Shown in pieces: positions 18,479 through 28,271 of a stretch of DNA of 64,000 bases. The notes under the pieces were generated by a model that was given only the letters and a program-made list of their open reading frames with translations, had not been told where the DNA came from and did not search any database. This DNA is from Microcoleus sp. bin48.metabat.b7b8b9.023 (GTDB lineage: Bacteria > Cyanobacteriota > Cyanobacteriia > Cyanobacteriales > Microcoleaceae). Position 1 is the first letter of the stretch; each line of letters begins with the position of its first letter. The stretch is from positions 1 through 64,000 of the forward strand of contig NZ_JAAFKG010000028.1 in assembly GCF_013299185.1 (NCBI RefSeq). Direction: 5' to 3'. A program made the position numbers and the translations under genes.

Positions 18479-19204
18479 CTAAAGTCCAACGCTCTCCTCA
18501 AAACCGGCCTCAAAAGGATGAATTCCTGTCAATTTAGCGTTGGTAAAATCACAACGAACAAATCTTATTCCATCCATCTTGGCTTTGCTAAAGGAGATGT
18601 TCGTAAAATTGCAGTCAAAGAAATGACATTGATAAATATTTCCTCTGTTCCAGTTGGCTTTGGTAAAGTTGCATTGCTCGATGGTAGCTGGTCCCATACC
18701 GACCTCTCTTAAGTCCGCACTGGTAAAGTCAACGTCAATAAAGCTAGAAGTTTCCAAACCAGCCCCCCTGAGCTTTGCTCGCCTCAGAATCGTCCCTATG
18801 AATTTGGCATCATAGGAGACTGCTCTTTCCAAAATAGCCCCACTCAAGTTAGTTTGATGCAGTCGAGCCGAGCTAAGGATAACTTCTCTCAGGTTAGCTC
18901 TGCTCAGGTTAGCTTCATTGAGCCTCGCCACCTGCAATATAGCTCCAGTCAAGTTGGCTTCACTCAAATTGGCCCCCATAAAATCAACGGCTTCTAGGTT
19001 AGCCTTTTCAAGATTAGCGCCACTGAGATTTATACCGCGCAGGTTGACTCCTCCAATTCTGGTGTTTTCTTCAGTTTGATATCGTTTGATTAACTCGTCA
19101 GCGTAACGTCTACCCAAGAGAATGCCACTTAGGTCAAGACCTACAAAGTCTCTTTCTCCCGCAGCATATCGTTTCATTAATTCTTCTGCATCCATATTTT
19201 TCAA
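18479..19204 (-). CDS. Pentapeptide-repeat protein
   Basis: 241 residues, intact. It starts MKNMDAEELMKRYAAGERDF, followed by a second partial copy of the same cap (YADELIKRYQTEENTRIGG), as if two N-termini had been fused. Then come about 30 pentapeptides: the first half is canonical (NLRGINLSGANLEKANLEAVDF) and the second half has bulky Phe and Cys at the stacked positions (IYQCHFFDCNFTNISF, FVRCDFTNAKL) like the two neighbouring copies. Function unknown. It sits in the nuclease-tail/pentapeptide array and shares orientation with its relatives, so it may belong to the same candidate immunity set. Confidence 0.85.
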   Translation of the reverse strand: MKNMDAEELMKRYAAGERDFVGLDLSGILLGRRYADELIKRYQTEENTRIGGVNLRGINLSGANLEKANLEAVDFMGANLSEANLTGAILQVARLNEANLSRANLREVILSSARLHQTNLSGAILERAVSYDAKFIGTILRRAKLRGAGLETSSFIDVDFTSADLREVGMGPATIEQCNFTKANWNRGNIYQCHFFDCNFTNISFSKAKMDGIRFVRCDFTNAKLTGIHPFEAGFEESVGL

Positions 19205-19320
19205 GGATTTAAAAAGGATAATTATCCGAGGATTTTAATTATAGCAAATGCTCTAAAAACACCCCTACCCCCTTCACCAATCATGGTCGCAAAACTCGAT
19301 CGCAGTCCCATCTTCAAGAG

Positions 19321-19622
19321 CCAAATGAAAAACCCGGTAACATTGCCACAGGCTGGAGAAACAAGGATTGGAGTAAGATTGACGATCGCACTCAACGTCC
19401 TGTCTGGTCTTTGGAAGAAATAGAAAACGAGATCGGCTACGATCTATTCCCTCTTCTTCCTCAAGAAATCAAAAAAAATATCAAAGATATCAAGTACATT
19501 TTTCCAAAGCAAAAATCTATTGGAGATACTTGGGATAGCCTTCCTTGGAAATCAAATCCACCGCCACCTCCAGAAGACCCTACAGATCCAGAAGAGGAAT
19601 CTGAGGAACTTGAGAGTGAATA
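19321..19622 (+). pseudogene. Remnant of a second, divergent NUC1 nuclease C-terminus
   Basis: The plus frame reads NIATGWRNKDWSKIDDRTQ, then RPVWSLEEIENEIGYDLFPL, LPQEIKKNI and an acidic Pro-rich tail, ending at TAA 19620-19622. The pattern of an amphipathic helix, then GYD-(F/L)-F-x-x-LP-x-x-I, is the standard C-terminal end of NUC1 endonucleases; the giant protein ends the same way (YDFKFDFLSNLPEDIQ). The catalytic core with DRGH is absent and the frame has no good start (first candidate TTG at 19411). It is not the same sequence as the giant gene tail, so it comes from a different nuclease allele. Confidence 0.6.
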
Positions 19623-19655
19623 ATTGATAGAGGTTTTCCGATGAGTGTAATGTAG

Positions 19656-19692
19656 CAAAAAACCAGGCTTCTCCAAGAAGCCTGATTTTTTA
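19656..19692. terminator. Bidirectional intrinsic terminator
   Basis: Stem CAGGCTTC/GAAGCCTG with a 5-base loop, flanked by an A-tract on the left and a T-tract (TTTTTTTA) on the right. It lies between the plus-strand nuclease remnant and the end of the minus-strand pentapeptide gene, so it can stop both. Confidence 0.8.
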
Positions 19693-19725
19693 TCCCCACT
19701 TTGTATTGTCTGGATCTGAAAATTT

Positions 19726-20589
19726 TTATATTAGCTCATTGGATTGTTCAGGCATACAATTATCATTGCGGATACTGCCATCGGGCATGATAGTCTTACA
19801 TAAGATAGCTTCTTCAAACCCTTTCCCCATCAACCTAATCCTCTGTGTGAGGAGAGTAGGTTCTGGTTGAGCCCCCTTTAGATTAGCATTGCTGAGATTG
19901 GCTCCTTCAAACGAAGTTTCATCGAGAACTGCACCGCTGAAATTGGCTCCAGTTAGGTCAGAATTCCAAAACCCAGTTTGATGCAACTTGGTATTACTTA
20001 GATTCGTGCCAATTAGAGTCGCTTTTTCAAAGTAGGCTTCAGTGATATCTGTATCGCTGAGGTCTGCTCCATTGAGGTTAGTATTTTCACAGTTTATTCC
20101 TGATAAAAAACCACTTTTTAAATTGACTCCACTGAGGTTGGCATCAGTTAAGTCAGTATGACCTAAGTTGGCTTTTTCTAAGCAGGCATTACTTAGATTG
20201 GCTCCACTCAAGTCAGCCCCTTCCAACCAAGCTCCTTTCAAGTTAGCATCACTGAAGTTAGCATTAATCAACTGAGCACCATCCAAGTGAGCCTCGCTCA
20301 AGTTAGCATTGCTCAAGTTAGCGTCGCTCAAGTCAATACAATCCATGTTAGCATCGCTCAAGTTAGCACCACTCAAGTTAGCATTCATCAACTCAGCAGA
20401 AATCAAGTTAGCACCACTCAAGTTAGCATTCATCAACTCAGCACCACTCAAGTCAGCATCTGTTAAATTGGTCTTGGTGAGATTGATATCAATAAGCTTG
20501 CTTTTCTTCAAATTGGCATTGCTCAAGTCAACCTCAGCAAAGTCTCTCTCGCCATTGGCATACCGTTCGAGCAATTCTTCAGCGTTCAT
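19726..20589 (-). CDS. Pentapeptide-repeat protein, long form
   Basis: 287 residues. Cap MNAEELLERYANGERDFAEV, then an almost uninterrupted run of about 45 canonical A(N/D)LSX pentapeptides (residues 20-240), then a non-repeat C-terminus with two Cys and Met-rich stretches (GFEEAILCKTIMPDGSIRND). The tail IMPDGSIRND resembles the C-terminal end of other cyanobacterial pentapeptide proteins and may cap the beta-helix. A degenerate duplicate lies directly upstream at 20812-21613 and a third tail fragment at 21746-21940. Role unknown; it is the intact member of this second pentapeptide subfamily. Confidence 0.88.
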   Translation of the reverse strand: MNAEELLERYANGERDFAEVDLSNANLKKSKLIDINLTKTNLTDADLSGAELMNANLSGANLISAELMNANLSGANLSDANMDCIDLSDANLSNANLSEAHLDGAQLINANFSDANLKGAWLEGADLSGANLSNACLEKANLGHTDLTDANLSGVNLKSGFLSGINCENTNLNGADLSDTDITEAYFEKATLIGTNLSNTKLHQTGFWNSDLTGANFSGAVLDETSFEGANLSNANLKGAQPEPTLLTQRIRLMGKGFEEAILCKTIMPDGSIRNDNCMPEQSNELI

Positions 20590-20754
20590 AAATTATCTAT
20601 TTAATTAGTTTAACTTCTGAATTATAGTACAATTATCCTTTGTTTTGCTAGTCCTATCCGATCGCACTCCACCTCCTAGTCGCGCTGGTGCGGTTAATTA
20701 TCAAGGGGATATTTAACGCGGATTTGTATTAATTTATCTGACGCCTATCGACAC

Positions 20755-20800
20755 AGAAATATGATGAATATTCAAACGGAGGGTAGATATGTTTTCAGCA
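20755..20800. repeat. Duplication-boundary repeat (copy at 21683-21728)
   Basis: A 40-base stretch starting acagaaatatgatg and continuing through attcaaacggagggta recurs about 928 bases further on with few changes, each time just beyond the 3' end of a pentapeptide (pseudo)gene. It marks the repeat unit of the tandem duplication of the long pentapeptide gene. Confidence 0.75.
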
Positions 20801-20811
20801 ATGTTTAGCAT

Positions 20812-21613
20812 TTATCGCTCTGGGCAATTATCGTTTCGGATCGTTCCATCTGGCATGACAGTATTGCACAAGGTAGCGTCTTCCCATTCTCCGCAAAGAT
20901 TGATTGTTGTATTTGGGCCATATTCAGGCTCTCCTCTAGCTCCCATCAGATTAGCATTGCTAAGATTTGAGCCGTCAAACCAAGTTTCCTCTAGAATCGC
21001 ACCAGTGAGGTTTGCTCCAGTAAGATCTGAATTAGTAAACCCTGTTTGATGCAACTGGGTGTTACTTAGATTCGCGCCAATTAGAGTTGCTTTATGAAAA
21101 CTAGCTTCAGTGATATCTGCATCGCTGAGGTCGGCTCCAGTGAGATTTGTGTTTTCACAGTTGAGGCGAGATAAAAAACCATTTTTCAAATTAGCTCCAC
21201 GCTCGGTTGGCATCAGTCGCGTCAACATAGTGCAAAGTTGCATTTTCTAAGCAGGCATTACTTAGATTGGCTCCACTCAAGTCAGCCCCTTCCAACCAAG
21301 CTCCTTTCAAGTTAGCACCACTCAAGTTAGCATTCATCAACTGAGCACCATCCAAGTTAGCCTCGCTCAAGTTAGCATTACTCAAGTTAGCATTAATCAA
21401 GTCAATACAACGCAAGTTAGCATTGATCGAGTTAGCATTGCTCAAGTCAGCACCACTCAAGTCAGCATAACTCAAGTTAGCATTAATCAGATTGGCATTG
21501 GCGAGATTGATCTCAAGGAGATTTGCCTTGTTCAAATCGACACCGCTCAAATCAACCCCAGCAAAGTCTCTTTCTCCACTGGTATATCTTCTAAGTAATT
21601 CTTCAGCGTTCAT
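20812..21613 (-). pseudogene. Frameshifted duplicate of the long pentapeptide-repeat gene
   Basis: Starts at ATG 21613 with MNAEELLRRYTSGERDFAGV and follows the intact paralog at 19726-20589 for about 135 codons. It then shifts frame near 21200: where the paralog reads DANLSGVNL the sequence here carries one extra base and reads DANRAWS followed by a stop. The remaining half continues in another frame (GANLKNGFLSRLNCENTN to GTIRNDNCPER, stop at 20812). A single base change would restore the whole protein, so the lesion is recent or could be a sequencing error. Confidence 0.85.
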
Positions 21614-21745
21614 AAATTATCTATTTAATTAATTTAACTTCTGAATTATAGTACAATCATCCTCTGACCTGACTCCGAACGAAACAGAAATATGATGGAT
21701 ATTCAAACGGAGGGTATATCTGTTTTCAGCAATGTTTAGCATTCA

Positions 21746-21940
21746 TCAAGCTGTACAATTATCATTTCGGATAGTTCCATCTGGCATGATAGTTTTGCAT
21801 AAAATCGCATCTTCAAACCCTTTTCCCATGAGCCTAACTCTGTTTGTCATCAGACTAGGCTCTGGTTGAACCCTCATTAGATTAGCGTGGGTGAGATTTG
21901 AACTATCAAAGGAAGTTTCGTCCACGATCGCACCAATAAA
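21746..21940 (-). pseudogene. C-terminal fragment of a third long pentapeptide gene copy
   Basis: The minus strand encodes a tail closely similar to that of the intact gene (EPSLMTNRVRLMGKGFED, then AILCKTMMPDGTIRND, stop at 21746-21748). Upstream of about 21940 the similarity stops abruptly at an unrelated AT-rich sequence, so only about 65 codons survive. Confidence 0.8.
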
Positions 21941-21949
21941 TTAATATTA

Positions 21950-22113
21950 CCCAAAGTCAGGACACGGCAGTGCCGTTTCCCTACAATTAATCGGGCGATC
22001 GTTACATCTGGTGCGATCGCGATAGATTATTTTGCGGCGCAAGAAACGGCATTGCCGTCTCCTCCGTTGCTTAACAGTCAACCGTCAACCGCCAACCATC
22101 AACAATCAACTGA
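21950..22113. other. Short intergenic stretch with ACGGCAxTGCCGT palindromes
   Basis: Two small palindromes (acggcagtgccgt near 21964 and acggcattgccgt near 22048) and a run of caatc/caacc repeats near 22078-22105. Nothing coding. Confidence 0.5.
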
Positions 22114-25100
22114 CTAAAACTGAGATTTAGGCGCTACTCCGTCGCACAGACGCCGATCGCGATCGCTCACATTAGGATTAGTTCTGAGATAATCCCCCAC
22201 CCAATCGCAGCCCCTCACCAGCAAATCATCAAGATCCAAATTCCACAAAATTACCCGGTTATCCTTGCTAGCAGAAGCCAGAATTTTCCCATCCGGGCTA
22301 AAACTCAAGCCCATCACACTATCCTTGTGACCGGTCAAAGTTTTCAGCAACGTCCCGCTGCGGCTCCACAACTTCACCTTATGATCGTAACTGCCCGAAG
22401 CAACCAACAAACCGTCCGGGCTAAAACCCACGCTAGTCACGCTGTCGCTAGAACCCTTCAGCAGCGTCGCTACCAAAGTTCCGTCCACCTTCCACAGCTT
22501 CACCGAATTGTCGTAACCAGCCGAAGCCAGCATTTTGCTATCAGGGCTAAAAGCAACCCCCAACACAAAACTATTGTGAGCCCCTTCAAAAGTCCTCAGC
22601 AAACCACCGTCCCGATTCCACACTTTGACAGTACCGTCATCGCTTGCAGAAGCCAACATCGTACCGTCAGGACTGAATGTCACCCCAGTCACCCAGCCTT
22701 TGTGTCCCGTCAAAGTCTTAATCAACCTGCCGTGTCTCGTCCAGAGTTTCACAGTCTTGTCCTTGCTCGCCGAAGCAATAATCTCGCTGTCAGGGCTAAA
22801 ATTCACGCTCATCACGCTGTCGCCGTGTCCTTCGAGGGTAAACAGCACAGAAGGCGAACACGGGAATAGCGGCGCCGAAGGACAAGGGAGACTATTACTC
22901 GTCGCATCTTTGTTCAGACTCCAGACTTTCACCGTTTTGTCGTAACTCCCAGAAACCAGTAGCTGTCCGTCGGGGCTGAAATTGACGCTGGCGACTCTCT
23001 GAGTGTGTCCTTCCAAGGTTTCGAGCAAAATCCCCGTGCGGCTCCAGAGTTTGATAGTTTTGTCCGTAGAAGCAGAAGCCAGCTTTTGACCGTCGGGGCT
23101 GAAAATAACGCTTTGCACCCGGTTTTGGTGTCCGTCGAGGGTTTTGAGCGGCACATCATCGAGCCGCCAAAGTCGGACTGTTTTGTCAAAACTTGCTGAA
23201 GCCAAAGTTTTGCCATCCGGGCTAAAACTTACCTGAGTAACTCGATCGGCGTGTCCCTCAAAAGTTCTGAGCAAACGACTGTCCGGTTTAATATTGCTAG
23301 CATCCGTTGGGCGTTTGTCGCCAACACCAGCCAGACTCCAGAGTTTGACAGTCCCGTCTGCGCTTCCAGAAGCAAGTGTTTTACCGTCGGGGGAGTAACT
23401 GACACCAAATACCCACTTGCTGTGTCCCCGCAAAGTTGTTAGCAGTTCGCCCTTATTTGCCTTGGCTGATTTTTTTCGGGCTGGGTATTTTATGGCAGCG
23501 ATGCTCCAGATTTTGACCGTTTTGTCTTCACCGGCACTGGCGAGCGTTTCACCGTCGGGGGAAAAACTGACCGTGTAAACTTTGGAGGGTTTTTTGTTTT
23601 CGCTGTGCCACAAATTAGCGATTAACCTGCCGTCAGCATTCCACAGTTTTACAGTGCCGTCATCGCTCGCCGCAGCGATGATTTTACCATCGCGGCTGAA
23701 GCTGATCCAATTTATGGGAGCTGGTTGTGCGATCGTTTGCAGCAACGTACCGTCGGTTTTCCAAATTTTGATAGTTTTGTCTGTGGATGCGCTGGCGATC
23801 GTTTGGCCGTCCGGGCTAAAAGCAACGGTGGTAACGCTATTAGTATGTCCCGTTAAAGTGGTCAGCAAAGTGCCGTCTGTTTGCCAAATTTTGACAGTTT
23901 TATCTAAACTTGCCGAGGCGATCGTTTTATTGTCGGGACTGAAAGTGACACAGGAGACGCTGTTAGTGTGTCCTTTGAAAGTAGCCAGCAAACTGCCGTC
24001 GCGCCGCCAAAGTTTCACGGTTTTATCTACGCTAGCAGAAGCTATTGTTTGACCGTCTGGACTGAAAGCCAAACCCCAAACTACGTCACCGTGTCCCTCC
24101 AAACGGTTGCGTTCTTTGACGCCATAAACTGCTTGCTGGAGGGCAGCAGCAATCAGAATTTCCGTGTCTTTGAGAGTGTGCATTTCTTTGGAGCGTTCTA
24201 TCTGTCTCCACTTTTTACCCGCTCTCAAACTTTCTAGCATGGCGTCAAATTTGTTGTTTGAGAAATAAAGAGCTTCAGAAGCTGCTGTGAGGGTACTAAT
24301 TTCGGCTCGCTGAGTTTGAGCGACAGCTAGCTGTTTTTGACCGACTGCCCGCCACCAAAAGTTGACGGCGGCGATCGTGGAACTCGTTAGCAATAGGACG
24401 CCGATCACTGCTACTCCTAGCATTTGTTTGAGAAAAGTATTGGCTCGGTAGAGCTGTGCTTGACTCATCTTTTTGTCGGCTTCTGCTTTGTGGAGTCTGG
24501 CTTCTAAGCCAAATCTTTGGCGGATCGGCCGCACTAAATAGTCGTGTACCAATTGATAGCGGTCTTCGGGCGATTCCCGCAGCAGAAATAGCAAACCGTG
24601 ACCGACTAAAATGTCTAAAATCAAGTCGAGGTTGTCGGTTTTCTTTTGTCCGCTTTCTGGTTCTTTTGCGAACTGTCGCTGTAGGGAAATTCTTCCTCTG
24701 CTGCCGATCGCCAATAATTCACTTTCGCCCCCATCTGCCGGCTGCTGGCCTGTCACTAAGGACAGTTCGTGTTTGGTTTTAATCAGCCGAACGCCTCTTT
24801 CATCCGTCAGGGAAAACAATATTTTCCAAGCTGCGTCTTCGTTAACCAGGCCGCAGTCAGAGATCACTCCTTCGAGCGATCGCTTCACTAATTCTGCTTT
24901 GGGATTGGCGCCCAATTGCTGGTATTGTGCTAGAGTTGTAATACCTTCTTCTTGCAGTTGCGCTCCCACTACCTGCAATTCGATCGGTCTCACTTCTTGC
25001 AGTTCGTCTGCTAAATCTTCCACGAAGGCATCGATCAGTGCCGGTTCTAAATAATATTCTGCCCGTTTCGTTAAGTGTCCGATCACAGCCCGCGCGTCTT

Positions 25101-27591
25101 TCATTGAAAAACTGCGTAGTTGGTAGCGGATGCTTTTGTCGAGAATATTATTGTTAATGGCGTCGAGATCGGGGAAGCGATCGCAGTCGAGTAAATAGTG
25201 CAAGTAATCTTCGCGCAAGCACAGAATTATCTTGACATAAGGTAGGTTCAAAAACAATCGCAAAAAGTTATAAAAAAGTTGTCTTTGTGCCACCGAAGTC
25301 GAAACAAAGAAAAATTCTTCAAATTGGTCGAAAATCAGCACAGTTAACAAATTATTTGTGGCATTTTCGCGTAACTGCTCTATAATAAAAGAAGAAGTTT
25401 CCGAGCCGCGTTCTGGAGAAATAGAGCAACTGCTTTTGTGGATTTCCTTTAGTCCTTGAGCGATTAATTGCGTTTCATCTTCGGCTTGTTTGTCGTACAG
25501 CGCTCCGTTCAAAGCGTTTTCTAATTCCACCAGCCAGTCGGTGTAAACTTTGATAACTACTGGCAAGGCATCGCGTGCGCCCGGAGTAATATTTTTCAAA
25601 GCAGGTACTAAGCCGGCGTTGACTAGAGAACTTTTTCCGACTCCGCTGGGCCCGTGAATAATAGTTAATTTATGATCGTCCCTGCTAATTCTTTCGAGCA
25701 ATTTATTGATATCTTTTTGGCGGGAATAAGCTGTCATTTCCGCTGCGATCGCAGCTTGATTTTGAGCTGAGGGGCTCGAAGGATTGACAGCTTGACGCTG
25801 CTGTTGCAATTGGCTGGCTCCGATAAAAGCTCTAAATCCGTATTGATACTCGATCGATCGCTGGGTTTTTTTAATCCGGAAAGCTTTGAGATACTCTCCC
25901 TGCTCGAAATAAACCGCTTGGAGTTCTGTCAAAATATCGATGTAAAGTCGGGGATCGTACTTGGGTTCGCTTTGATTTTGAGCTAACTCCAAAGAATGAA
26001 CCGCGGCTTCCCACTGGCCTAGCTCCCGCAAACTGCGAGCTAACAGTAAAAGATACGAACTGCGATCGGATTTGGGATGTTGGATTTTAGATTTGGGATC
26101 GTTACTGAACTCGTTAGTACCCACGAATTCTGGATAATTTCCCGCAAATCCCAATCTCAAATCTTCAATCAACAATCTTAAATCGTTAGGTGTTTGATCC
26201 AAAATCGCCAAAGCCAACTCGGCTAGCTGGCGGGCTTGAGTCCACCTGGACTCTTGCAGGGCAACTTCAGCCAAAAACCCGTAATCTTGAGCTAATTGGC
26301 TGGGAGTACCGTAGGTGAAGTGCAACTGCAAAGAATTTTCAGCTAATGCTTGCAACTCTCCCCAAGCTTTGAGGCGTTGCAGTACCTCTCCGAGGTGTGC
26401 TGTCACCTCAGCTACCAATTCTGGGCGATCGGCAAGGGAGAAAGCGTTTCTAGATTGTTCCAGGCTAATCCAAGCTTGTTCCCAGTGGTGGCGGTTGGCT
26501 ACCGGATTTCTGGCTGCTTGCAATCTGTGACACAGGGCTATGTGAAATAGCACTATGCCTTCTCTCTCTAAAAATAGGATGTTGGGGACAGGATTCGACA
26601 ATGATGAGCAGAGGGTCGATCGATTTTCGGCATATTCCCAGTTTGCCAGTTCCCAGTTGCCGGTTTGCTGCTGCCAAAATATTAAGCTTTCTTGGTAATG
26701 AATTAATGCTGTTTCGGTTTGGTCGCTGACATAGTAATCTCGACCCAGAACGAATTGCAGGCTGGCTTTCAGGGCGGGTTCTAATTCTTGACCGCGATTG
26801 TGTAAATCTCTTAAAGCTAATTCTAGTTCTCGGCGCGACAAAGAGCCGATCGCCAAATCGAGGGTATTGCCCGGACTCAAAGGCGAATACGAGTGGACAT
26901 CTAATTGTCGTCCGTTTTGGAGTTGAGAGTTAAAGGTGAGAAAGCGTTCTCCGGAGCTAATTTGATGCTCCTGGGCTGGTTTTTCCCAGTCGGTTTCGCA
27001 GGTGCAAAAACCTGGTCGGGTGCCTGCTGTACTGCTGCCGAGTTCTTGATTTATTTCGCCTACTTTAAATATAGTATCGGCTTGCTGTGCCAAGAAATTA
27101 ATTAATTCGTCAACAGCCATTTCAAATTTAATGGTGGCGGCGGCCCAACTTTTGAAATCCGGGGCCAGACGAATCATTTTGGTCACAATGTCATCTGTTA
27201 CCCACAAAATCACCGGACAGGAAAAATTTTTGCGAAATTCATCTCGCACTTGATTGGTAGAGGCCATCAATTCGTCGATCGCTACTACTGTTTCTAAACC
27301 AAATACCATCAAAGCTGAGGCAGAACCTACAGCCGAAGCCCCGTTCTGAAGCGTGTTTGCCTGGAGGGTAGTGTAAAGGGTTTTGACGGATGCTGGCAGG
27401 ACGAGATCTTGAATTGGAACTGCGGACATTTCTCGCAGCCGCTGCGCTATGTGCTGCCGCAACTGCTCGTAGTTGCAGCGCACCAAAATTAGCGAAAATT
27501 GCTGCTGAGACATGGCGATGGATCTTACCAGAGTTTTGAGCGATCGCTCGTTGTAGCTGGCGGTTTCTTGTTGTTTAAGTAGATCGGTCAT
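22114..27591 (-). CDS. STAND-type P-loop ATPase with TPR region, membrane helix and 14 WD40 repeats
   Basis: 1825 residues. Residues 1-185: an alpha/beta domain without P-loop (LILVRCNYEQLRQHIAQRL), of unassigned function. About 200-600: helical TPR-like region. About 640-1040: nSTAND-type ATPase with Walker A GPSGVGKSS near 650 and Walker B LIFDQFEEFF near 755. About 1057-1085: one hydrophobic segment (VAVIGVLLLTSSTIAAV), so the propellers may be membrane-tethered. About 1165-1800: 14 WD40 repeats (FSPDG-LASAS-DKTVKLW type), enough for two seven-bladed propellers. STAND proteins are switch ATPases; in prokaryotes they act in signalling, cell suicide and antiphage defence, with the repeats as sensor. 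Two coding insertions of low-complexity sequence are visible (DPKSKIQHPKS in the TPR region and PCPSAPLFPCSP in blade 9). A second ATPase gene lies 680 bases upstream on the same strand. Confidence 0.9.
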   Translation of the reverse strand: MTDLLKQQETASYNERSLKTLVRSIAMSQQQFSLILVRCNYEQLRQHIAQRLREMSAVPIQDLVLPASVKTLYTTLQANTLQNGASAVGSASALMVFGLETVVAIDELMASTNQVRDEFRKNFSCPVILWVTDDIVTKMIRLAPDFKSWAAATIKFEMAVDELINFLAQQADTIFKVGEINQELGSSTAGTRPGFCTCETDWEKPAQEHQISSGERFLTFNSQLQNGRQLDVHSYSPLSPGNTLDLAIGSLSRRELELALRDLHNRGQELEPALKASLQFVLGRDYYVSDQTETALIHYQESLIFWQQQTGNWELANWEYAENRSTLCSSLSNPVPNILFLEREGIVLFHIALCHRLQAARNPVANRHHWEQAWISLEQSRNAFSLADRPELVAEVTAHLGEVLQRLKAWGELQALAENSLQLHFTYGTPSQLAQDYGFLAEVALQESRWTQARQLAELALAILDQTPNDLRLLIEDLRLGFAGNYPEFVGTNEFSNDPKSKIQHPKSDRSSYLLLLARSLRELGQWEAAVHSLELAQNQSEPKYDPRLYIDILTELQAVYFEQGEYLKAFRIKKTQRSIEYQYGFRAFIGASQLQQQRQAVNPSSPSAQNQAAIAAEMTAYSRQKDINKLLERISRDDHKLTIIHGPSGVGKSSLVNAGLVPALKNITPGARDALPVVIKVYTDWLVELENALNGALYDKQAEDETQLIAQGLKEIHKSSCSISPERGSETSSFIIEQLRENATNNLLTVLIFDQFEEFFFVSTSVAQRQLFYNFLRLFLNLPYVKIILCLREDYLHYLLDCDRFPDLDAINNNILDKSIRYQLRSFSMKDARAVIGHLTKRAEYYLEPALIDAFVEDLADELQEVRPIELQVVGAQLQEEGITTLAQYQQLGANPKAELVKRSLEGVISDCGLVNEDAAWKILFSLTDERGVRLIKTKHELSLVTGQQPADGGESELLAIGSRGRISLQRQFAKEPESGQKKTDNLDLILDILVGHGLLFLLRESPEDRYQLVHDYLVRPIRQRFGLEARLHKAEADKKMSQAQLYRANTFLKQMLGVAVIGVLLLTSSTIAAVNFWWRAVGQKQLAVAQTQRAEISTLTAASEALYFSNNKFDAMLESLRAGKKWRQIERSKEMHTLKDTEILIAAALQQAVYGVKERNRLEGHGDVVWGLAFSPDGQTIASASVDKTVKLWRRDGSLLATFKGHTNSVSCVTFSPDNKTIASASLDKTVKIWQTDGTLLTTLTGHTNSVTTVAFSPDGQTIASASTDKTIKIWKTDGTLLQTIAQPAPINWISFSRDGKIIAAASDDGTVKLWNADGRLIANLWHSENKKPSKVYTVSFSPDGETLASAGEDKTVKIWSIAAIKYPARKKSAKANKGELLTTLRGHSKWVFGVSYSPDGKTLASGSADGTVKLWSLAGVGDKRPTDASNIKPDSRLLRTFEGHADRVTQVSFSPDGKTLASASFDKTVRLWRLDDVPLKTLDGHQNRVQSVIFSPDGQKLASASTDKTIKLWSRTGILLETLEGHTQRVASVNFSPDGQLLVSGSYDKTVKVWSLNKDATSNSLPCPSAPLFPCSPSVLFTLEGHGDSVMSVNFSPDSEIIASASKDKTVKLWTRHGRLIKTLTGHKGWVTGVTFSPDGTMLASASDDGTVKVWNRDGGLLRTFEGAHNSFVLGVAFSPDSKMLASAGYDNSVKLWKVDGTLVATLLKGSSDSVTSVGFSPDGLLVASGSYDHKVKLWSRSGTLLKTLTGHKDSVMGLSFSPDGKILASASKDNRVILWNLDLDDLLVRGCDWVGDYLRTNPNVSDRDRRLCDGVAPKSQF

Positions 27592-28271
27592 GCGTGCACC
27601 CCTTTTGCAGAAATCAATTACCTAACGATTGCCGATCGTGACGGAAACAGTATCTACCTAGAGATGCCCGTATCTGTCTGGCGCTTTATATCTGTAGGAA
27701 TACGTAGTTTTTCGTACTTCTCCTATGAATACTTACATAGTCATCAGGTTTAATCTAAAAACATCATAGCTCCCAATCTCAGAGAATGGGAAACTTGACA
27801 ATAAAAATTAAACCTAGATCAAATATTTTTTAGTCAGCTACAGATAAAATCCTCCATTCATAAATATCAGACAGCTAAATGTATCGATAATACCAGCGAC
27901 TAGCTATTAGTAAACAATAGGTATATCTGTAGCATATATTTGGAAAAAAGAAAAAAACTCGTCATGGATGCTCGCTCCAGACTAGGAGCAACGGATCAAT
28001 ACATACCTACCTACATGGTCTGGCATGGGAGATATGACAGTTGAGGTTGGGGAAATGTATTGTGTGGTGACAAATATTTATGGGGCAATTATATGCGCGG
28101 CGTAAAGACCGCATTTAAGAGAAATCAGCCAGTGGGAAAAACCGCTGACTGCGTGCTTATTGGATTGTAGAAATTGGGAGTTTTGAACGGTAAATTTTAA
28201 GTTAAATAGTTTCCAATTTACTCGCCGCTAACGGATCTTAGAGTCGAAGAATGCGATCTCAAAAATCCCAA
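27592..28271. other. 680-base AT-rich intergenic region
   Basis: Lies between two minus-strand ATPase genes and must hold the promoter of the STAND gene. No open frame with protein character, no tRNA, no strong hairpin was seen. The right half (28020-28260) is less AT-rich but carries no recognisable element. Confidence 0.45.

Noticed and set aside
22327-24782. Several plus-strand open frames opposite the STAND gene
   Set aside because: They repeat with the WD40 periodicity and are antisense shadows of the real gene.
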